From RBG-16-68-21 sp035286665 (GTDB lineage: Bacteria; Actinomycetota; Acidimicrobiia; Spongiisociales; UBA11373), in NCBI GenBank assembly GCA_035286665.1, contig DATECY010000084.1, positions 1 to 25,154 of the forward strand: a DNA stretch of 25,154 nucleotides, read 5' to 3'. Both the position numbers and the translations under genes were made by a program. The notes under the pieces were generated by a model. That model did not search any database. It was not told the DNA's origin and worked only from the letters and a program-made list of their open reading frames with translations. Position 1 is the stretch's first letter, and the number at the start of each line of letters is the position of its first letter. Shown here in pieces: positions 21,662 through 25,154 of this stretch.

Positions 21662-23188
21662 TCACGTGATCGTGACGCTCGTGGTGTGATATCCGGTGGC
21701 GCCATCGGGACGGGGGGGCATCGGCTCCGACGTCTGCACGACCCCGGTGCCGTCGGTGGCGCGGACCTGCACCAGGTATCGACCGGGAGCGAGGTCGATC
21801 GTCGTCATCCATTGCACCCACGCCGTGTCCGACAACGGCACGGTGAGTCGGGCGTCCTGCCAGACACCTTCCTCACCGATCCGCACCTCGACCCGATCGA
21901 TCCCCTTGAGCGGAGCCCAGGCGACACCGGCGAACACGACGGAACCCGCAGGAACGGACCCGCCGGACCGGGGCACGTCGATACGAGACTGCGTCTTGAT
22001 CGGGGCCTCTTTGGCCCACCCTCGCGGCACCCAGTACGCGTCGAAGTCCTCGTATCCGGTGAGCTCGATCTCCGACAGCCACTTGGTCGCCGACACGTAG
22101 CCGTAGAGGCCGGGCACGATCAATCGTGCCGGGTATCCGTGCTGCCGAGGCAGGGCCTCTCCGTTCATGCCGACGGCGATCATCGCCTGGCGTCCGTCGT
22201 CGAGCACCTGGGGTGGGAAACCGACGGTGAAACCGTCGACCGACCGGCCGACGAGCTGGGTGGCGCCGGGCTGGAGTCCGGCGACTTCGAGGACGTCGGC
22301 GAGCCTCACGCCGGTCCACCGGGCGTTGCCGACCAGATCGCCTCCCACCTCATTGGAGACGCAGGCAATGGTCACGTACTCGTCGATGTGGTTCATGTCG
22401 AGGAGATCCTGATAGGTGAGCACCACCTCGTCGTCGACCAGGCCGTGCACCCGCAGGGACCACGAAGCGGGGTCGATGCGCGGCACGGTGAGCGCGGTGT
22501 CGATCCGGTAGAAGTCTGCGTTGGGCACGACGACCGGGGTCAACCCGGGCACCGAGAACTCATTGGCCGTCGCCGGCAGTGCAACCGTGTCGGTCGACGG
22601 GTCGTCGAGTGTCACCGGAGGCGGCGCCGGGATGCGGGTCGACAGCGACCGCCCGATCGACCCGCCGACCATCGCCGCGGCGCCCCCGACGAAGGCCAGC
22701 CTGATGAAACGGCGCCGAGCGGCATCTGCAGGCAAGGCGTCGGTCGGCTGCTCGATCGCCCTCGCCGACCGGACCAGAGCGTCCAGGACGACGACTCCCA
22801 ACAGCGCCGAGCCCCCCGTCGCCACCACCACCGCCCAAGGCGCGACCATCGGCTCTCCGAGCCCGGCCACGATCCCGACGGCTGCGAACAACCCGAACGC
22901 GACCGGGCCGACGATCGGCCGCCGCATGGCGACACCGCCGATGAACCACCCGATGATCACACCGACCACCGCCGTGCCTATCGCCAACGCCAGCTTGTCG
23001 TTGGTGCCGAAGAGGGCGATTGCGAAGTCCTTGAGGAAGGGGGGCGACCAATCGATCACCTGCCCACCGACCGCCGCCATCGGCGACGGGATCGCGTCGA
23101 ACAGACCGCCGAGCAACTCCCCTGCACCGAGCGCGACTCCGGCGCCGATGGCACCGGCGATGCCGCCGAAGGTCTTCTCCCTGTGCAT
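21662..23188 (-). CDS. Membrane-bound sulfite oxidase-fold molybdopterin oxidoreductase
   Basis: A 508-residue protein. Residues 1-180 contain about four to five hydrophobic segments. Residues 215-385 are the molybdopterin-binding domain of the sulfite oxidase family, with the Mo-ligating cysteine C276 in VTIACVSNEVGG and the later NGEALPRQHGYPARLIVPG segment that lines the cofactor. Residues 400-508 resemble the Mo-cofactor oxidoreductase dimerisation domain. The soluble part probably faces outside, like other actinobacterial membrane members; there is no twin-arginine signal, so export of a cofactor-loaded domain is unexplained. Substrate unknown: sulfite or another sulfoxide/N-oxide-type compound. 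The ATG at 23188 overlaps, on the other strand, an ATG at 23187 of the adjacent remnant frame (shared CATG). Confidence 0.85.
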   Translation of the reverse strand: MHREKTFGGIAGAIGAGVALGAGELLGGLFDAIPSPMAAVGGQVIDWSPPFLKDFAIALFGTNDKLALAIGTAVVGVIIGWFIGGVAMRRPIVGPVAFGLFAAVGIVAGLGEPMVAPWAVVVATGGSALLGVVVLDALVRSARAIEQPTDALPADAARRRFIRLAFVGGAAAMVGGSIGRSLSTRIPAPPPVTLDDPSTDTVALPATANEFSVPGLTPVVVPNADFYRIDTALTVPRIDPASWSLRVHGLVDDEVVLTYQDLLDMNHIDEYVTIACVSNEVGGDLVGNARWTGVRLADVLEVAGLQPGATQLVGRSVDGFTVGFPPQVLDDGRQAMIAVGMNGEALPRQHGYPARLIVPGLYGYVSATKWLSEIELTGYEDFDAYWVPRGWAKEAPIKTQSRIDVPRSGGSVPAGSVVFAGVAWAPLKGIDRVEVRIGEEGVWQDARLTVPLSDTAWVQWMTTIDLAPGRYLVQVRATDGTGVVQTSEPMPPRPDGATGYHTTSVTIT

Positions 23189-23237
23189 GGCACCACAACG
23201 CAGTCACCGGGGCATCGGTTCCCGGTCCCCTCGCGCC

Positions 23238-23432
23238 GTGACCGCTCGTCGCCTGCGACAGCTCGGCGCCGCTCTCATCCTCCTCGCCCAGGTGGCGCTC
23301 ATCGTGAGGGCGTACGCAGCACCGGTCGACGTGTTCGGGTTTCAGATGTTCCCCGAGTCCAGCGACGCGAAGGGACGGGCCTACCCTGATGGTGTCGGGG
23401 CGAGCGACTCCGACGTGGAGGTTCCCCCATGA
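23238..23432 (+). pseudogene. Probable remnant of a small membrane-anchored protein
   Basis: A 64-residue frame from a GTG (or 81 residues from an ATG at 23187). It has one good hydrophobic helix (LGAALILLAQVALIVRAYA) followed by VDVFGFQMFPESS, a segment that looks like the start of a folded extracytoplasmic domain. After this the sequence becomes unrelated-looking (DAKGRAYPDGVGASDSD) and stops 4 bases into the next gene. The lapA-like gene's probable -10 box (TACCCT, 23382-23387) and ribosome site lie in this odd tail. I infer that the gene lost its 3' part and the tail is promoter DNA read by chance. No ribosome site is seen for it. Confidence 0.4.
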
Positions 23433-23719
23433 CGACACCACCCGCCTCGGAGACTCCCGCCTGGAAGACCAGACGATTCCGCCTCCTCGTCCTGTTCGGT
23501 GCGATCGCATTGCTGGCGCTGATCCTGGTGCTGCAGAACTTCGACACCACCGAGGTGCAGTTCCTGTTCTGGAGGGCGGAGGCTCCGCTCGCCTGGGTGC
23601 TCGTCACCTTCATGGCACTCGGCGCAGGCGTCGAGGTGTTGATCCGGCTGCTGCTGCGCCGCAAGCGCTCCAAGCGCGTCGGATCGCTGCCGCGACCCGA
23701 CGGGGGCGAAGACCGCTAG
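23429..23719 (+). CDS. LapA-like (DUF1049) membrane protein
   Basis: A 96-residue protein with two membrane helices, about 18-36 and 53-77, separated by the conserved QNFDTTEVQFLFWRAEAPLA type of loop that marks the LapA/DUF1049 family (Q, N, V, F, F-W and PL positions). The C-terminus is basic and cytoplasmic. In enterobacteria LapA-type proteins are linked to lipopolysaccharide assembly; an actinobacterium lacks it, so the role here is unknown. The ATG at 23429 has GGAGG 7 bases upstream and a TACCCT box about 40 bases further. Its stop codon overlaps the stop of the convergent DUF4332 gene in a CTAG. Confidence 0.85.
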   Translation: MTTPPASETPAWKTRRFRLLVLFGAIALLALILVLQNFDTTEVQFLFWRAEAPLAWVLVTFMALGAGVEVLIRLLLRRKRSKRVGSLPRPDGGEDR

Positions 23720-24189
23720 ACCCGTGGCGCCGGGAACATGTTGGGCGCCTCGGTGCCGGTGAGGGAGGCAACTCCCCACGTGTCGTGATACCAGACGTTG
23801 CGCACCATGAGCCGGGACTGCTCGATCCAGCCGCCGAGCACCCTCCGGCTCGGAACCCGCTTCACGAGGCGCTCCATCGCCGCAGCAATCGCGATCTCGC
23901 CCGACAACTCGATGGGATTCCGGGTGCTGAGGTCCACGATGCTGTGGACCCCGGCCCGGTTGAGAAGCCGTGCATAGTCGTCGTTGACGCCCTTCACCCG
24001 GATGAGATCGGCTCGATGCACCCAATCGGTGACGCGGCTGAGGCTGATCCGAGTCGCCTTGGCGAGCTCCTTGCGACCGTCGGGAGTGCTCCCCCGTTTG
24101 AGCAGCGTCTCGGTCTTGTGGACGTCGGCCGCCTCCAGACGCTGGATCTGAGCATCGGTGATCCCAATGAGCTTGGCGAGACTGGTCAT
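23716..24189 (-). CDS. DUF4332 domain protein
   Basis: A 157-residue protein whose helical pairs resemble helix-hairpin-helix repeats, as in the DUF4332 family. Two repeats are visible: an N-terminal one around LAKLIGITDAQIQRLEAADV and a second around LIRVKGVNDDYARLLNRAGV, with the family-typical ending STRNPIELSGEI. HhH folds usually contact DNA or act as protein adaptors; no function is established for the family. Residues after about 105 contain a Trp-rich tail (GGWIEQSRLMVRNVWYHDTWG), absent from a minimal DUF4332. The ATG at 24189 is preferred over 24201 because GGGAG lies 6 bases upstream. Confidence 0.82.
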   Translation of the reverse strand: MTSLAKLIGITDAQIQRLEAADVHKTETLLKRGSTPDGRKELAKATRISLSRVTDWVHRADLIRVKGVNDDYARLLNRAGVHSIVDLSTRNPIELSGEIAIAAAMERLVKRVPSRRVLGGWIEQSRLMVRNVWYHDTWGVASLTGTEAPNMFPAPRV

Positions 24190-24265
24190 GCGAACTCCCA
24201 TCCGGTGGTGCCATCAAGCTACCGAGGAGAAGGGTAGATCGTCGGCACCGGCGTCGCCGACCCGA

Positions 24266-24490
24266 TCAGACCGCCCAGCGCTGTTGCTCGGCCACGAGAT
24301 CCGGTTGGTAGGGGCGTTCGTCGTCGTCGAACAGGGCGGGACGAGTGGTCGCCGAACCCGAAGCGAGGTGGGCCACCGCGAACGGGCCGTCGGCTTCCCA
24401 CAGTTCGTCGATCCCCACCGCCCTGGCCAGGTCGTGATTGCATCGCCCGTGTTCACAAGCCGTGTAGATGTCGTTGGGCGGCGTGTCCAT
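24266..24490 (-). CDS. Small hypothetical protein
   Basis: A 74-residue acidic protein that I do not recognise. It has an ACEHGRCNH cluster (12-20), with C and H spaced as a possible metal site, then a mixed region with a DDDERPYQPD stretch near the end. The frame is open 13 codons further upstream with coding-like composition (PARAADALG) but contains no start codon before a stop at the TGACTAGTCA palindrome, so the 5' end may have been lost. No ribosome site or -10 box stands out. Confidence 0.5.
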   Translation of the reverse strand: MDTPPNDIYTACEHGRCNHDLARAVGIDELWEADGPFAVAHLASGSATTRPALFDDDERPYQPDLVAEQQRWAV

Positions 24491-24536
24491 GCCGAGGGCA
24501 TCGGCAGCCCGCGCCGGGGACTTGACTAGTCAGTTG

Positions 24537-24612
24537 GACGACAGACGACAGACGAGCATGCAGCTTGCAGCTTGCAGGCGCGTCAACGGCTCGGTGGGCG
24601 ACGGGCGACGGG
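24537..24612. repeat. Cluster of three short heptanucleotide repeats
   Basis: Three different 7-base units follow one another: GACGACA (2.7 copies, 24537-24555), GCAGCTT (2 copies, 24560-24573) and GGGCGAC (2 copies plus GGG, 24596-24612). They fill most of the gap between the small hypothetical gene and the stop of the metallopeptidase gene. Otherwise I see no gene in 24491-24613. Confidence 0.65.
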
Positions 24613-24613
24613 C

Positions 24614-24970
24614 CTAGTAGCCGATCTCGTGGAGGCGATCGTCGTCGATGCCGAGGTGGTGGGCCACCTCGTGGAGGACCGTCTTGCGGATCTGGCGGCG
24701 AAGCCGGCTCGGCGGGAGCCGGAGAGCCAGGTGCGGTCCCATGAAGATGGTGATCCTGTCGGGCATCGCTCCCGAGTAGTTGCCGGCCCGATCGTGGAGA
24801 TTGACACCCTGGTAGAGCCCGAGCAGCGTCCCGTCCCCGAACTGGTCGTCCTGCTCCGCGGTCGGCCAGTCTTCGACGACCACCGCCACGTTGTCGACCG
24901 ACCCGAGCACCCATTCGGGGAGGTCCTCGAGTGCCTCGTCGACGATCTTCTCGAACTCCTCGCGGGTCAC
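24614..24970 (-). CDS. HExxH zincin-like metallopeptidase family protein
   Basis: A 118-residue protein of the small metallopeptidase family (PF06262-like). The zinc-binding motif HEVAHHLGIDDDRL begins at H100, with E101 as general base, H104 as second ligand and an Asp around 110 as the probable third. Upstream are EDWP (33-36), LLGLYQGVNL (49-58) and ITIFMGPHL (73-81), the typical blocks of the family. Proteolytic activity has not been shown for most members. The GTG at 24970 is supported by a TATCCT box (24983-24978) 7 bases upstream, so it is probably leaderless. It diverges from tRNA-Val, 38 bp between their starts. Confidence 0.88.
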   Translation of the reverse strand: MTREEFEKIVDEALEDLPEWVLGSVDNVAVVVEDWPTAEQDDQFGDGTLLGLYQGVNLHDRAGNYSGAMPDRITIFMGPHLALRLPPSRLRRQIRKTVLHEVAHHLGIDDDRLHEIGY

Positions 24971-24977
24971 GAACCGA

Positions 24978-24996
24978 AGGATACGGGCGCTACAAT
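24978..24996. promoter_or_regulatory. Divergent promoter of the metallopeptidase and tRNA-Val genes
   Basis: TATCCT on the minus strand (24983-24978) lies 7 bases from the GTG at 24970. TACAAT on the plus strand (24991-24996) lies 12 bases before the mature tRNA-Val 5' end. The two -10 boxes are 7 bases apart, so the two promoters overlap and probably exclude each other. Confidence 0.55.
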
Positions 24997-25008
24997 CCCT
25001 GTTCCTCC

Positions 25009-25080
25009 GGGCGCTTAGCTCAGCGGGAGAGCGCTGCCTTCACACGGCAGAGGCCACTGGTTCAATCCCAGTAGCGCCCA
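25009..25080 (+). tRNA. tRNA-Val(CAC)
   Basis: A 72-nt cloverleaf: acceptor arms GGGCGCT (25009-25015) and AGCGCCC pair fully, the D arm is GCTC-AGCGGGA-GAGC, the anticodon stem CTGCC/GGCAG encloses TTCACAC with anticodon CAC (reads GUG, valine), and the T arm is ACTGG-TTCAATC-CCAGT. The discriminator is A. The next bases are CCG, so the CCA end is not encoded. A TACAAT promoter lies upstream. I see no gene in the remaining 74 bases of the window. Confidence 0.96.
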
Positions 25081-25154
25081 CCGGACTGATCAGCACCGCC
25101 GGCCGCTCCCTACTCGTGATCGCCCGGCGTCTCCCTCGGGTTCCTTCTTGCAGT

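Noticed and set aside
21353..23389. 678-residue open frame on the plus strand
   Set aside because: Antisense to the peptidoglycan-binding and molybdoenzyme genes; low-complexity Arg/His/Asp repeats and no domain.
25009..25154. Integrated element at tRNA-Val
   Set aside because: Only 74 bases follow the tRNA in this window; no integrase or direct repeat of the tRNA 3' end is seen.

Overview
This is about 25 kb of high-GC chromosome, densely packed with genes, with no prophage, insertion sequence or CRISPR array. The organism looks like an actinobacterium, perhaps Acidimicrobiia or a related uncultured lineage. The reasons are the GC-rich codon use, frequent GTG starts, many apparently leaderless promoters, a VanW-PASTA wall protein, paired dynamin-like GTPases, and two promoters matching the actinobacterial RecA-NDp/PafBC DNA-damage consensus. 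This placement is an inference from gene families, not from a marker gene.

Layout. Bases 1-5000: a hemolysin III/PAQR membrane protein (+), then on the minus strand an acyl-ACP desaturase, a proline-catabolic aldehyde dehydrogenase (pruA/rocA type), a UMF1-like MFS transporter and a 44-residue Cys-rich small protein behind a PafBC-type promoter. Bases 5184-7716: DUF2237 and DinB-like genes (+), a phosphoribosyltransferase (-) and a divergent diacylglycerol-kinase-family lipid kinase (+). Bases 7739-11294: a minus-strand operon of two dynamin-like GTPases and an eIF2B/MtnA-fold protein, with 4-bp overlaps at both junctions. Bases 11471-14302: a PD-(D/E)XK nuclease with coiled coil behind the second PafBC-type promoter, a stand-alone HD-GYP protein, and a RecB-like Fe-S nuclease tail to tail with it. 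Bases 14391-19901: VanW-PASTA protein, a 92-bp tandem repeat and terminator, a small membrane protein, thrS and a DoxX-like protein. Bases 20052-25154: zinc-ribbon peptide, patatin-like lipase, small peptidoglycan-binding-domain protein, membrane sulfite-oxidase-fold molybdoenzyme, a gene remnant, LapA-like protein, DUF4332 protein, a small unknown protein, a HExxH metallopeptidase and tRNA-Val(CAC).

The most interesting signals lie between genes. (1) Two matches to TTGTCRgtg-N8-TAnnnT with identical spacing, each exactly 6 bases before an ATG, drive a 44-residue unknown protein and a nuclease. They predict a leaderless DNA-damage regulon. (2) An 18-base element with a GCC-GATA-GGC core recurs at ends of convergent genes, directly after three different stop codons, and seems to be a family of palindromic terminators. 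(3) Heptanucleotide tandem repeats with related units (GGGYGAY and others) occur in three gaps. Two of them lie just upstream of the two PafBC-type promoters. (4) An eIF2B-fold protein that lacks the family's catalytic Cys and Asp is translationally coupled to two GTPases.

Most of the rest is ordinary housekeeping and membrane biology. The many long open frames antisense to these genes are GC-bias shadows and were left out.
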